Shown here one piece after another: positions 18,231 through 27,484 of a DNA stretch of 64,000 nt. Location of the stretch: contig NZ_JAQMYP010000022.1 of NCBI RefSeq assembly GCF_028369295.1, positions 93,304 to 157,303 of the forward strand, written 5' to 3'. The stretch's first letter is position 1, and each line of letters begins with the position of its first letter. A program made the translations under genes and the position numbers. Below the pieces are notes generated by a model. It made no database searches. It saw nothing but the letters and a program-made list of their open reading frames with translations, and had not been told where the DNA came from. This DNA comes from Streptomyces sp. HD. Lineage in GTDB: Bacteria; Actinomycetota; Actinomycetes; Streptomycetales; Streptomycetaceae.

Positions 18231-18862
18231 TCGCCGAGGATTCCGTCCTGCTCCGGATCGGCGTGGTCAAGGTCCTGGAGATGGCCGGGTTCGAGGTGGC
18301 CGCCGAAGTCGGCGATGCCGAGGCGTTGTTGGCGGCGGTGGAGGAGCACCGGCCGGACATCGCGGTGGTGGACGTCCGGATGCCTCCCGGCTTCACGGAC
18401 GAGGGGGTGCGTGCCGCGCTGGTGATCAGGCAGCAGTGGCCCGGGACGTCCGTACTGCTGCTCTCGCAGTACGTGGAGGAGCGGTACGCGGCCGATCTGC
18501 TGTCCGCCCACACGTCCGGGATCGGCTACCTGCTCAAGCAACGGGTCGCGGACGTCGAGGAGTTCGCCGACACACTGCGGCGGGTGGCCACGGGCGGCAC
18601 CGCACTGGACCCGCAGGTCGTCTCCCAACTGCTGGTACGCCGCCACAGCGACCCGCTGGACCGGCTCACCCCGCGAGAGCGCGAGGTCCTGGAGCTGATG
18701 GCGGGCGGCCGGTCCAACGCCGGGATCGCCGGGCAGCTCGTGATCAGCGAGAGCGCGGTGGCCAAGCACATCAACAGCATCCTGGCCAAACTGGACCTGC
18801 CGAAGGCCGATGCGGACCACCGCCGCGTACTCGCCGTGCTGCGCTTTCTAGGCGTGGCCTGA
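18218..18862 (+). CDS. NarL/LuxR-type response regulator
   Basis: 214 residues starting at a GTG inside the end of the kinase gene. The receiver domain (1-120) has acidic Glu7/Asp8, phospho-accepting Asp52 (VVDVRMPPG) and a conserved Lys near 104 (YLLKQ). The C-terminal LuxR helix-turn-helix is complete (LTPREREVLELMAGGRSNAG, then ESAVAKHINSILAKL). Phosphorylated by the upstream kinase; possible target is the divergent membrane protein gene at 16846. Confidence 0.93.
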   Translation: MRAVIAEDSVLLRIGVVKVLEMAGFEVAAEVGDAEALLAAVEEHRPDIAVVDVRMPPGFTDEGVRAALVIRQQWPGTSVLLLSQYVEERYAADLLSAHTSGIGYLLKQRVADVEEFADTLRRVATGGTALDPQVVSQLLVRRHSDPLDRLTPREREVLELMAGGRSNAGIAGQLVISESAVAKHINSILAKLDLPKADADHRRVLAVLRFLGVA

Positions 18863-19049
18863 GGACGGAGGGCACTGACGCGACCCCGGCGACGGCGGGT
18901 GCCCGGGGCTTCGGCCTGGGCGATGTCGCAGGTCAGGGCCGTTCCCAGGGCGACCTGGGGTCATGTGCGGTGGTGTGGCGCCGGGCGGGCGAGGTCGCGC
19001 CGCCCAGGGATGCGTGGTGTCCTGGAAGCCTCCGCAGGAGCACACGCCG

Positions 19050-19886
19050 ATGCGTCAAAGCCGGATTTCCGCCGTCGTGTCCGCCCGGTCCGCCCCGCCG
19101 ACCGGAGCGGGCGGCGGCTTGCTGCCTGCCCGGGATCTCGCGGCGGCCTGGTTCCTGGTCGTTCTGATCGCGGTGCCCGCCTGGGCGCTGACGATAGGGC
19201 AGGCCCGGGACATGGGAGTCGAGCCCGGCACGATGGGGCTGGCGCTGCCACTGTTCCTGCTGCTGTGGGTGACGATGATGGCGGCCATGATGCTGCCGTC
19301 GATGGCGCCGGTGGCCATCACCTGGGTGCGGGGGATCGGCCGGCAGTCCTCCGGCTGGACGCGGACCGTGCGCACCGTGGAGTTCGTGGGCGGGTATCTG
19401 TTGGTGTGGACGGCCTTCGGCCTGCTCGTCTACGCGGCCCTGACCCTCACCGACGGCCTGCTGGACGATCATCCGACCGCCGGACGGTGGATCGGCGCGG
19501 TGGCGTTCCTGCTCGCGGGCCTGTATCAGCTCAGCCCCCTCAAGTACGTCTGTCTGCGGCACTGCCGCGACCCCATGAGCCACCTGGTGCGCTACGCCGG
19601 GTTCCGGCAGCCGGCCCGCGACCTTCGGGTGGGCGTTCACCACGGCGCCTACTGCGTCGGCTGCTGTGCGGGACTGATGGTCGTCCTGATCCCGCTCGGC
19701 GTGATGAACGTGGCGGCGATGGCCGCACTGGCCGTGGTGATCCTCGTGGAGAAGCTCTGGTCCCGGGGCCCGGCGCTGGGCCGGGTCGTGGGCGTCGCGT
19801 TTCTCGTGCTCGCCGTGCTCGCGCCGTTCCAGGACTGGCTGCTGCCGGGCCTGCAGGGTTCGATGCCGACGATGGACGGCATGTGA
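19050..19886 (+). CDS. DUF2182 integral membrane metal-binding-like protein
   Basis: 278 residues with about seven membrane helices. Family signatures are LLLWVTMMAAMMLPSMAPVA (Met-rich helix), GGYLLVWTAFGLL, YQLSPLKYVCLRHCRDPMSHL (paired Cys) and HHGAYCVGCCAGLM (second Cys set). Met- and Cys-rich helices suggest soft-metal (copper-like) binding, the role usually proposed for DUF2182. ATG 19050 follows a stretch with no homology. The convergent neighbour is a DUF1326 protein, a family often found beside DUF2182. Confidence 0.88.
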   Translation: MRQSRISAVVSARSAPPTGAGGGLLPARDLAAAWFLVVLIAVPAWALTIGQARDMGVEPGTMGLALPLFLLLWVTMMAAMMLPSMAPVAITWVRGIGRQSSGWTRTVRTVEFVGGYLLVWTAFGLLVYAALTLTDGLLDDHPTAGRWIGAVAFLLAGLYQLSPLKYVCLRHCRDPMSHLVRYAGFRQPARDLRVGVHHGAYCVGCCAGLMVVLIPLGVMNVAAMAALAVVILVEKLWSRGPALGRVVGVAFLVLAVLAPFQDWLLPGLQGSMPTMDGM

Positions 19887-19940
19887 CTCACCCGGCCCGC
19901 CCCCGAAGGCCGTCTCCCTTCTGCCTGCGTGATGGGGTCT

Positions 19941-20606
19941 CTAGTCGGGGCTGCTCCAGTCGAACGGGAAGTACTTGCTCGACTTCCCCGAGCGTTCCCA
20001 GGAGAAGCCGAATGCGTCGGCACGGTCGGCTGTGGCCCGTCCCCAGGTGGCGACCTGGCCGGGGCCGACCTCGGCGCCCGGGGCGTTGTGGACCTGGACG
20101 CGTGCGCCGTCCGGCGTCGTCGGGCCGGTGAGCGCCTCGGCGGTGGCCGTGACCCGGCCGGGGATCTCGGCCCGCCAGGTGGCGAGGTCCTCGTCGATCT
20201 CGACGTGGATGGGGGCGATGTCCATGCCGCGCATCTCGGGGTGGAACATCGCCCCGAACTCCGCCGGCCAGCCGCCCGCCTCACCGCCGAAGATGGCTCC
20301 GAGTGCACCGCGCTGCTGCTCGTCGGCGCGCTCGTCGAGGAAGATCGCGGCGAACGGTTCGGTGTGTGTCCCGGCCCAGGGGTTGCCGACGAAGGAGCCG
20401 AGCATCAGGACGTTGAGATCGTCGAGCCGTACGTCGCCGAAACTGCCCTCCCGGATGTGCCAGACCAGTACGCCTTCGCAGTCCCCGTAGGTCGGTTCCT
20501 GCGCGAACGTGCAGGGGCACGGTATGGCGCACTTGCACACGTCGAACCAGTCACCGGCCAGGTGCCAGCGCGTTCCGGTCCCGCCGGTGGTGACCTGCTC
20601 TGTCAT
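19941..20606 (-). CDS. DUF1326 domain protein
   Basis: 221-residue soluble protein covering the whole DUF1326 family length. Conserved N-terminal Cys cluster WFDVCKCAIPCPCTFAQEPTYGDCEG (five Cys within 26 residues, about 22-48), then GDVRLDDLNVLMLG, GPTTPDGARVQVHNAPGAEVG and a C-terminal SSKYFPFDWS. The Cys pattern suggests metal binding. Members often neighbour DUF2182, as here, where the two genes converge with 54 bp between stops. The ATG is preceded by a good purine-rich ribosome site. Confidence 0.88.
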   Translation of the reverse strand: MTEQVTTGGTGTRWHLAGDWFDVCKCAIPCPCTFAQEPTYGDCEGVLVWHIREGSFGDVRLDDLNVLMLGSFVGNPWAGTHTEPFAAIFLDERADEQQRGALGAIFGGEAGGWPAEFGAMFHPEMRGMDIAPIHVEIDEDLATWRAEIPGRVTATAEALTGPTTPDGARVQVHNAPGAEVGPGQVATWGRATADRADAFGFSWERSGKSSKYFPFDWSSPD

Positions 20607-20980
20607 CTCGCTTCCCTCCTGCCGAGCCCGGAAGAGCTCTCTCGGAGTGGCGAGACCGCGTGTCCCGAGCCCGCTCCAGGATCGCGAGGCGGCCTCCATT
20701 CCAGCTTGCACCTCACGTCCTCGCCGGGGAAACCCGGCCGTCGAGAAGTTCACCGGCGAGGTGCGGCGCCCTGGTCCATGGCGCCGCACCCGGGCACCGG
20801 CCCCGGTGACGTTTCGTGGTGGCCGTGCGCTGTGTGAGTACCGAGTCCAGTCCCCGACTCTCTCTCCGCGCCGCCGTTGACTCCCCCCAGGAGCGGCACG
20901 GAGAGGGCCTGGGGCGGCCGGGGAACCGCCACGCACGGGGACCCGGCCGCCCCCGCATCCTTCGCACCGTCGGCGGCCGG

Positions 20981-22114
20981 TCAGCCCCTCTCCTCCGTGT
21001 TCACCGGCCGGTCGTTGCGCAATGCGGTGAAGAGCCGCTTCGCCTTCGCCGCGTCCCACTCCACGGCGCTGCCCTTCGACGTGCTGATGCCGGCGCCGGC
21101 CACGGGGACGTTGAGCTGCCTGCCGTCCCCGGACGAGACGCTCCGCATCGCCTGGAACAGCGACACGAGGGTGCGCAGTTCCATGTCCTTGTCCACCACG
21201 AGGGTGTCGAGCGCCGCGCCCAGCAGGGGATACGCCCGGAACGGATTGAGCGCGGTGCCCGGTGTCGCCGCCTTGTGGGCGAGCGCGGCGAGGAACTTCT
21301 GCTGGTTCCTGCTGCGCCCCAGGTCGCCCTGGGCCTCCTGGTGCCGCTGGCGGACGAACGCGAGGGCCTGGGCGCCGTCCAGGGTGTGGCAGCCCTTGGT
21401 CAGGTCGAGACCCGACTTCTCGTCCCTGATGTTCCGGTCCACGCACATGTCGACGCCGCCGACGGCGTTCACGACCCCGACGAAGCCGCCGAAGCCGATC
21501 TCCGCGTAGTGGTCGACGCGCAGGCCCGTGTTGAGTTCGACGGTCCGCACGAGCAGCCGCGCGCCGCCCAGGGAGTAGGCCGCGTTCAGCTTGTTCTTCG
21601 CCGGGCGGTACCGCTTTCCGGTGTCGGGGTCGAGGTACGACGGCAGGGTCACCCACGAGTCGCGGGGCAGGCTCACCAGCGTGGTGCCGTGGGCGCCGGT
21701 GTGCAGCAGCATCATCGAGTCGGTACGGCCGCCGCCACCTCCGCCGGCGTGCAGATCCTTCCTGTCCTGCTCGGACAGGCCGTCACGGTTGTCGGAGCCC
21801 ACGATGAGGTACGTGGTCCCCTTCCCCTGCGGCGGACGGCCACCGGCCTCGCCGAGGTCGACCGCCCGGTCGAGCTCGACGTCGGCCCAGGCGTACGTGC
21901 CGCCGCCGGCGAGGAGCAGCGCCACGAGCAGCAGCGCCAGCAGGCGGGCGGTACGTCGGCGCCGACTGGGGCGTGTCCACGGGGGCCGCGTGCTGCGGGT
22001 GTGTCCACCGCCGGGCTGCGTCTCGTCCGGCCGGGTCCGGATCTGTTCCGTGTGCGCGACGACCTGACCCGTGATCACCCGGGACGTCCGTGTTTCCTCG
22101 TTCCAGTCACTCAC
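20981..22114 (-). CDS. LytR-CpsA-Psr (LCP) family glycopolymer transferase
   Basis: 377 residues: a 60-residue basic cytoplasmic head, one membrane segment (LLALLLVALLLAGGGTYAWA), then the extracytoplasmic LCP domain with TYLIVGSDNRDG, RTDSMMLLH, VSLPRDSWVTLP, KLNAAYSLGGA and LAFVRQRHQ. These include the Arg/Asp residues that bind the polyprenyl pyrophosphate head. LCP enzymes move wall polymers from undecaprenyl carriers to peptidoglycan. The GTG start overlaps the stop of the NodB-GT2 gene (GTGA at 22111-22114), so synthesis and attachment of one envelope polymer may be co-expressed. Confidence 0.9.
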   Translation of the reverse strand: MSDWNEETRTSRVITGQVVAHTEQIRTRPDETQPGGGHTRSTRPPWTRPSRRRRTARLLALLLVALLLAGGGTYAWADVELDRAVDLGEAGGRPPQGKGTTYLIVGSDNRDGLSEQDRKDLHAGGGGGGRTDSMMLLHTGAHGTTLVSLPRDSWVTLPSYLDPDTGKRYRPAKNKLNAAYSLGGARLLVRTVELNTGLRVDHYAEIGFGGFVGVVNAVGGVDMCVDRNIRDEKSGLDLTKGCHTLDGAQALAFVRQRHQEAQGDLGRSRNQQKFLAALAHKAATPGTALNPFRAYPLLGAALDTLVVDKDMELRTLVSLFQAMRSVSSGDGRQLNVPVAGAGISTSKGSAVEWDAAKAKRLFTALRNDRPVNTEERG

Positions 22115-24213
22115 CTCGACGACAGCTCCCCTGCGGCGACCGGCTGCCTCAGCTGCTCCGCGGCGGCCGTACCCGCACGCTGCATGCGGTGCCACTTCAG
22201 CCGGGTGCCGCCCAGGAGGGCGAACACGGACTGGATCACGACCAGATACATCAGCTGCCGGTAGACGAAGAGCTGGAACGGCATCGACCACAGGGCGCGC
22301 AGCTTCTCCTTGTCGAGCCGCAACGCGTAACCGGCGCACAGCAGTTGAACGACGAGGAAGACGAGCCACACTCCGAGCGCCTGCACGGGATCGGTGAAGA
22401 GCAGCCCGTACAGCGCGAACAGGTCGACGACCGGGGCCATCAGCGGCAGGACCACCTGGAAGAGCATCAGATACGTCAGTCCGCGGCGCGCGAAGCGTCC
22501 GGCGGTGCCCACTTCGAGGGTGGCCCCGCGGTGCTTCCACATCGCCTGGAGCGTGCCGTAGCACCAGCGGTAGCGCTGCCGCCACAACTGCCGCAGCGAG
22601 GTGGGCACTTCGGTCCAGGCGATGGCCGACTCCTCGTAGACCACTCGCCAGCCGGCCCGCCACAGGGCCATCGTGAGGTCGGTGTCCTCGGCGAGGGTGT
22701 CCTCGCTGACCCCGCCGACGCCCATCAGCGCGTCCCGCCGGAAGGCGCCGATGGCTCCCGGAACCGTCGGCATGCACTCCAGCACCTCGAACATCCGCCG
22801 GTCGAGGTTGAAGCCGAAGACGTACTCCAGGTGCTGCCATCTGCCCAGCAGCCCGCGCCGGTTGCCGACCTTGGTGTTGCCGCTGACGGCGCCGACGGCC
22901 GGGTGCGCGAGCGGCTGGATGAGCCGGTAGAGGGCGTCGGGCTCGAAGACTGTGTCGGCGTCGACCATCACGACGATGTCGTACGAGGCGTGCGCCAGGC
23001 CGGTGTTGAGCGCGGCCGCCTTGCCCGAGTTGGGCTGCCGGATCACCCGCACCCGGTGGTCGTCGATCCAGGTCGCGAGGTCCGCCGTCTGATCCGTCGA
23101 CCCGTCGTCGATCACGATGACTTCGATGTACGCATGCGTGGACGCGAGCAGCGAGCGGACGGTGGACTCGATGCCGGCCTCTTCGTTGTACGCCGGTACG
23201 AGCACCGTCACCGGGGCGTTGACCTCCCGCAGCCAGGGCGAGCCGGGGCGGAACCGGGTCAGGCGCCGGACGTGGGCGCGGGCGAACACGGTCAGCATCA
23301 CCAGCCGCAGCACGCCCAGCAGGCCGAGGGCGAGCAGTACCCAGGTCATGGCGTTCGTGAAGGCGTGACCGGCGGTCGTGGTCCAGATCAGCGCCCTGCC
23401 CTGCCATCGTTCGGCGGTGGACACCCGGGTGTGGGCCGAGGGCGTGCCGAGCGCCTCCGTGACGGTGGTGAACCGGTCGGCGTGCGGGTTGCCGAGGAGG
23501 TCCTTCGTCTCCTCGTACGCCAGGTCCGTCTGGCTGAGCTGGCGGACCATGCCGTACTTCGGATCGCGGTCGGGCCGGTCCGCGGCGACCAGCACATAGC
23601 CGTCCGCGGCGGCGCGGCGGGCCGCGGCCCACTCGGCGCCGCACAGCGTGTCCACCTGGGTGGTCAGCGGCATCCGCAGCAGGTCGGTGCGGATGCCCGC
23701 CGTACCGGCGAGGGTCTGCTGGGTGAGCGTCAGCTCCATCGCGGTGCGCACCCGCGACGAGGAACCGAGGTCGGCGCCGGTGTACGTGTTCGAGCCGATC
23801 TCGTGGCCCTCGTCGAGGATCCGCCGCACCAGCTCGGGATGGCGGGCCGCCTGCGCGCCGTACAGGAAGAAGGTCGCGTGTGCGTGATGCCTGCGCAGCA
23901 GGTCGAGCAGGCGCGGGGTCCAGTAGGGGTCGGGGCCGCCGTCGTAGGTGAGGGCGACGGTACGTGCGGGCATGGCCGAGGACCTGATGTCGTCGTCTCC
24001 GCCGATGCTGCGCAGGACCGGACCGCTCTTGTCCACGGCCTCGGGCGCGGGCCTGGTGCAGGGGATCCGTGACTTGGCGGCGTCGACCTCATGGATGGTC
24101 CAGCCCTCGAAGAGCAGGGCGGCGAAGACGACGGTCAGGCTGAGCGCCAGCAGTCGCCAGTGCCGGCGGGGCTCGCGGGAACGGGCGTGCCGGCGTCGTA
24201 CCGAGCGGCTCAC
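22111..24213 (-). CDS. NodB-like/GT2 fusion with degenerate deacetylase site
   Basis: 700-residue membrane protein. Membrane helix at about 20-38, NodB-like domain at about 80-260, helix at about 288-310, family-2 glycosyltransferase at about 330-560, then three to four C-terminal helices. The transferase half is intact: VIVIDDGST, DxD at 418-420 (VDADT), catalytic ED at 509-510 and QRYRW at 546-550, the pattern of processive synthases such as those of poly-GlcNAc or hyaluronan. In the NodB half the three metal ligands are lost: TFDDGP reads TYDGGP (Gly92) and HTxxH reads NTYTG (Asn142, Gly146). It should synthesise a polysaccharide but not deacetylate it. Co-translated with the LCP gene. Confidence 0.9.
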   Translation of the reverse strand: MSRSVRRRHARSREPRRHWRLLALSLTVVFAALLFEGWTIHEVDAAKSRIPCTRPAPEAVDKSGPVLRSIGGDDDIRSSAMPARTVALTYDGGPDPYWTPRLLDLLRRHHAHATFFLYGAQAARHPELVRRILDEGHEIGSNTYTGADLGSSSRVRTAMELTLTQQTLAGTAGIRTDLLRMPLTTQVDTLCGAEWAAARRAAADGYVLVAADRPDRDPKYGMVRQLSQTDLAYEETKDLLGNPHADRFTTVTEALGTPSAHTRVSTAERWQGRALIWTTTAGHAFTNAMTWVLLALGLLGVLRLVMLTVFARAHVRRLTRFRPGSPWLREVNAPVTVLVPAYNEEAGIESTVRSLLASTHAYIEVIVIDDGSTDQTADLATWIDDHRVRVIRQPNSGKAAALNTGLAHASYDIVVMVDADTVFEPDALYRLIQPLAHPAVGAVSGNTKVGNRRGLLGRWQHLEYVFGFNLDRRMFEVLECMPTVPGAIGAFRRDALMGVGGVSEDTLAEDTDLTMALWRAGWRVVYEESAIAWTEVPTSLRQLWRQRYRWCYGTLQAMWKHRGATLEVGTAGRFARRGLTYLMLFQVVLPLMAPVVDLFALYGLLFTDPVQALGVWLVFLVVQLLCAGYALRLDKEKLRALWSMPFQLFVYRQLMYLVVIQSVFALLGGTRLKWHRMQRAGTAAAEQLRQPVAAGELSSR

Positions 24214-24741
24214 ACCACGCTCCCTGGAGTGACGTTAATCACAGCCGATGCGGGGGCTGTCCGGCGGGAGCCGGGGGTGGCCGTGAGTGCTCCGAGAGCG
24301 GTGCGGACGGGGCGTCCGAGCTCGTGCCCGAGGATGCGTGAACCGGCGGAAGGTGTCGATCTGACTGCACGGACAGCGGCGAGTGCGGGGGCACTCCACG
24401 TGCTCTTCACAGGGGTGTCGAGGATGTCTGCACCCGATGAAGGCGCGTGCGGTATCTGCTGATTTGTCTTCCGGCCGAGCTGTTGCATGGGCGGCGAGTG
24501 TAGTCATGGGTGATGCGGTGGGTGTGTCCGAAACAGACGGTCGGGCGCCGTGCCGCGCAGGGTGTGACGCTCGGCCCTGCCCGTGCGCTGGACTAGGTGG
24601 GTACGGGGAAGTGGGCCCTTGCGCCCCTCCCGAGGAAGCGGCTCTCCGGTGGGCCGCGCCCCGTCTTCACCGGCTGTTTTCAGCCACCCGGCCGATGTAC
24701 GGTGCCGGGGCACCGAAGTCGGCAAAGGGAAGAACGGCCTT
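24214..24741. other. Intergenic region upstream of two divergent envelope/redox genes
   Basis: Spacer between the divergent NodB-GT2 and ferric-reductase-like genes. It must contain both promoters, but I see no convincing hexamers, palindrome or RNA gene. The ORFs across it are of poor composition. Confidence 0.5.
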
Positions 24742-26115
24742 GTGACGACGATCCAGCACAGCCGGGCGGGAAGACGGCAGGCCATGCGTCGGATCCGGCC
24801 GCGGCGTTCCCCCACGGCACCCCTGCTGGTGCTCGCCTGGACGGGTGCCGCCGCCGTGCTGTGGCTGTGGTGGCGGAACACCCCCGCCGTCGCCGGGACC
24901 ACCGCGGACCGGCTGGTGAACGCCGGCCGGATCACCGGACTGCTCGCCGGCTATGCGATCGCCCTGGTGATCGCCCAGATGGCGCGCGTCCCGGCCCTCG
25001 AACGCCGGGTCGGGTCCGACCGCGTGGTGCGCTGGCACGCGAGAAGCGGCCGCTACGCGCTGACCCTGACCCTCGCCCACGTCGCGCTGATCCTGTACGG
25101 ATACGCGCTGCAGGCGGACACCGACATCGTGGCCCAGACGGTCACCGTCGTCACCGACTACCCGAGGATGACCGAGGCGGCCGTCGGCACGCTCCTGCTG
25201 CTCCTGGTCGGCCTGGTGTCCGCCGGTGCCGTACGGCGCCGTATGCGCTACGAGCTCTGGTACTACCTGCACCTGCTCACCTACGCCGCGGTCTACCTCG
25301 CCTTCTGGCACCAGATCGCCACGGGCAGCGAGTTCGTCGGCGACGCCACCGCCCGCGCGGCCTGGTACGCCCTGTACGTCACGGTCGGCGCCCTGCTGTT
25401 GTGGTACCGCGTGCTCACCCCGGTGCGGCTGAATCTCCGGCACCGCATGCGGGTCGAGTCGGTGGTGCAGGAGGCGCCGGGTGTGGTCTCCGTACTGATC
25501 CGCGGCCGGCGGCTGCACCGTCTGGGCGCCGAGGCGGGGCAGTTCTTCCGCTGGCGATTCCTCACCAAGGGCCTGCGCTGGAGCGCCAACCCCTACTCAC
25601 TCTCGGCCCCGCCCCGCCCCGACCTGCTGCGGATCACCGTCAAGGCCGTCGGCGGGCACAGCGCGGCGCTGGCCGAGCTGCGGCCGGGCACGCGCGTGTG
25701 GGCGGAAGGGCCGTACGGCGCGATGACCGCGGCCCGCCGCAGCCGCGGCAAGGTACTGCTGCTCGCGGGAGGGGCCGGCATCACTCCGCTTCGGGCGCTG
25801 TTCGAGACGCTGCCCGGCGCACCCGGAGACCTGACGCTGCTCTACCGCGCCCGCACGGCGGAGGAACTGGCGCTGCGCGACGAACTGGAGGCGATCGCGG
25901 ACGAGCGCGGGGCCCAGCTGCTGTACGCGGTCAACAGTACGGACGGGCGACGGCCCGCGATCACCGCGAAGATGCTGCGCCGGATCCTGCCGGACATCGC
26001 GCGCCACGACGTGTACCTGTGCGGTCCGCCGGGACTGGCCGAGGAGTCGTACGCCGCACTCCGCGAGGCAGGGGTGCCGCACCGCCGTATCCACCACGAG
26101 TCCTTCGAGTTCTGA
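24742..26115 (+). CDS. Ferric reductase-like transmembrane flavoprotein
   Basis: 457-residue FRE/NOX-like protein. N-terminal six-helix heme domain with His in WHARSGRYALTLTLAHVALILYGY and WYYLHLLTYAAVYLAFWHQIATG (two His-bearing helices, the usual bis-heme pattern). C-terminal FAD part (AGQFFRWRFL; ANPYSLSAPP as RxYS-like loop) and NAD part (LLLAGGAGITPLRAL; DVYLCGPPGLAE). It should move electrons from NAD(P)H across the membrane to an outside acceptor. The next gene encodes a secreted FMN-binding protein, a likely acceptor. GTG 24742 is preceded by AGGGAAG; an ATG at 24784 is an alternative. Confidence 0.9.
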   Translation: MTTIQHSRAGRRQAMRRIRPRRSPTAPLLVLAWTGAAAVLWLWWRNTPAVAGTTADRLVNAGRITGLLAGYAIALVIAQMARVPALERRVGSDRVVRWHARSGRYALTLTLAHVALILYGYALQADTDIVAQTVTVVTDYPRMTEAAVGTLLLLLVGLVSAGAVRRRMRYELWYYLHLLTYAAVYLAFWHQIATGSEFVGDATARAAWYALYVTVGALLLWYRVLTPVRLNLRHRMRVESVVQEAPGVVSVLIRGRRLHRLGAEAGQFFRWRFLTKGLRWSANPYSLSAPPRPDLLRITVKAVGGHSAALAELRPGTRVWAEGPYGAMTAARRSRGKVLLLAGGAGITPLRALFETLPGAPGDLTLLYRARTAEELALRDELEAIADERGAQLLYAVNSTDGRRPAITAKMLRRILPDIARHDVYLCGPPGLAEESYAALREAGVPHRRIHHESFEF

Positions 26116-26162
26116 GGCGGGCGAGCCGTGACACTTCGTACCGCTGATGCGCTGGTGCTCCC

Positions 26163-26774
26163 GTGAGGAAGAAGCATCCGTTCCGCCACGCGCTGCTGGC
26201 CACGGTCGGCACCGTCTCCGGCATCGTGCTGCTGCTCACGCTCAAACCGACCACGGACCCGTCGGCGGCGCAGGCGAAGCCGGCGATCACGACGCGTACC
26301 ACCGCGTCCGCGTCCCCGTCGGCGTCCGCGCACACCCCGTCCGCGTCGCCCTCGCCCTCGCCGTCGAAGACGCCCGAGAAGAAGCGCACCCCGTCCCCGC
26401 CCCCGTCGAGCAAGCAGCCGTCGCACACGGCGTCGGCCGCCCCCACGAGAACCGGCAGCGCCCCCTCCGCACCGAAGACCACCTCGGCCGCCCCCACCAC
26501 CCGCACCGTCACCGGGTCCACGGCCGAGACGAAGTACGGCCCGGTCCAGGTACGGATCACCGTCACCGGCAGCAGGATCACCGAGGCGACCGCCGTCCAG
26601 TCGCCCGACGAGACGGCGCGCAGCAGGGACATCAACTCCACGGCCGTCCCCCAGCTCAACCAGGAGACTCTGCAGGCACAGAGCGCGGACATCGACACGG
26701 TGTCGGGCGCCACGTACACCAGCGCGGGCTACCGGCAGTCCTTGCAGAGCGCCCTGGACCGGGCCGGCGTCTGA
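26163..26774 (+). CDS. Secreted FMN-binding domain protein
   Basis: 203 residues from a GTG start. Signal anchor (ALLATVGTVSGIVLLLTL), a 90-residue low-complexity Ser/Pro/Thr/Lys linker that likely spans the wall, then an FMN_bind domain (about 118-200) with KYGPVQVRITVTGSRITEA and the flavinylation motif DTVSGATYTS, where ApbE attaches FMN to the Thr. Lies 47 bp after the ferric-reductase-like gene and probably accepts its electrons for extracellular electron transfer. No ApbE gene is in the window, so one is expected elsewhere. Confidence 0.9.
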   Translation: MRKKHPFRHALLATVGTVSGIVLLLTLKPTTDPSAAQAKPAITTRTTASASPSASAHTPSASPSPSPSKTPEKKRTPSPPPSSKQPSHTASAAPTRTGSAPSAPKTTSAAPTTRTVTGSTAETKYGPVQVRITVTGSRITEATAVQSPDETARSRDINSTAVPQLNQETLQAQSADIDTVSGATYTSAGYRQSLQSALDRAGV

Positions 26775-26779
26775 CACGC

Positions 26780-26978
26780 GAGGGGACCTCCAGCGCCCGG
26801 CCGCTGGCGACGTTGGTCAGCGTGTAGGAGCCGTCGTTGTTCCGGCCGGCCGGCCACTGCTGGTTGGAGGCACCGCCGGCGTCCCACACCTGGAGCGGGG
26901 TGCCGTTGCCGTTGCGTCCCGCGGGCTCGTCGAGAACGCGTCCCGCGGACACGTTCGAGAGCGTGTAGACGGTGCCTC
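26780..26978 (-). pseudogene. Ricin-type beta-trefoil lectin fragment
   Basis: Open frame with YTLSNVSAGRVLDEPAGRNG, QVWDAGGASNQQW and YTLTNVASGRALEVPS. These are parts of two QxW subdomains of a carbohydrate-binding trefoil, without start, signal peptide or catalytic partner. It joins the PucR fragment abruptly at about 26975. Confidence 0.75.
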
Positions 26979-27396
26979 AGCGCGGCCTCCACCTGGCGGG
27001 TCACCGGTGCGGTGTCGTCGTACGCCTCCGCGCCCTCGGCCACGGCGACGGCGTGCGCGCGGGACAGTACGAGGCCGAAGCGTTCGGCGCGTTCGGCGAG
27101 GCGTCCCAGGTCGCTGCGGCCGTAGAGCAGGTCGTCGATGAACTCCCGTCGCGCGGCCTCCTCTTCGCGTACGGCCAGGCGCTGGGCCCGCTCGTATCCC
27201 TCGGCGAAGGCGTCGACGGCCTGCTCCACGGCGGCCAGCACGCTGTCGGCCGCATCCGGGGTGCGCGGCCAGGAGACGCGGGTGGCGGTGAGGTGGTCGC
27301 GTACGAGGCTGCGCAGACCGCGCCCCTCCTCCGCGGCCTGCTCACCCAGAGCACGGCGCCCGTCGAGCTCGTCCCGGGTCAGGCGACGCCCCGCTT
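26975..27396 (-). pseudogene. PucR/CdaR-type regulator fragment
   Basis: Frame coding RALGEQAAEEGRGLRSLVRD, VEQAVDAFAEGYERAQRLAV and FIDDLLYGRSDLGRLAERAE, the central part of a PucR-like regulator. The N-terminus and the C-terminal PucR helix-turn-helix are both missing. The fragment is bounded by a lectin fragment on one side and a TetR fragment on the opposite strand on the other. Confidence 0.65.
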
Positions 27397-27484
27397 CAGG
27401 GGCAAGGACGACCTGATCGCCGCGGTCATCGAGCGCAGCTTCGAGACCTGGTTGGCGGCCCTGGAGCCGACCCCCGACTGCCCG
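27390..27484 (+). pseudogene. TetR regulator fragment
   Basis: Short frame FRGKDDLIAAVIERSFETWLAALE: the end of a TetR helix-turn-helix domain and the start of its ligand-binding helices. Both ends are lost. Confidence 0.5.

Noticed and set aside
20607..21656. N-terminal extension of the DUF1326 frame to 571 codons
   Set aside because: The extension is antisense-like Arg/Pro/Gly text over the LCP gene in another frame. The DUF1326 fold starts at MTEQV with a good ribosome site.
22115..23644. N-terminal extension of the LCP frame over the glycosyltransferase gene
   Set aside because: Shadow frame without domain. The GTG at 22114 gives the normal LCP length and a GTGA overlap.
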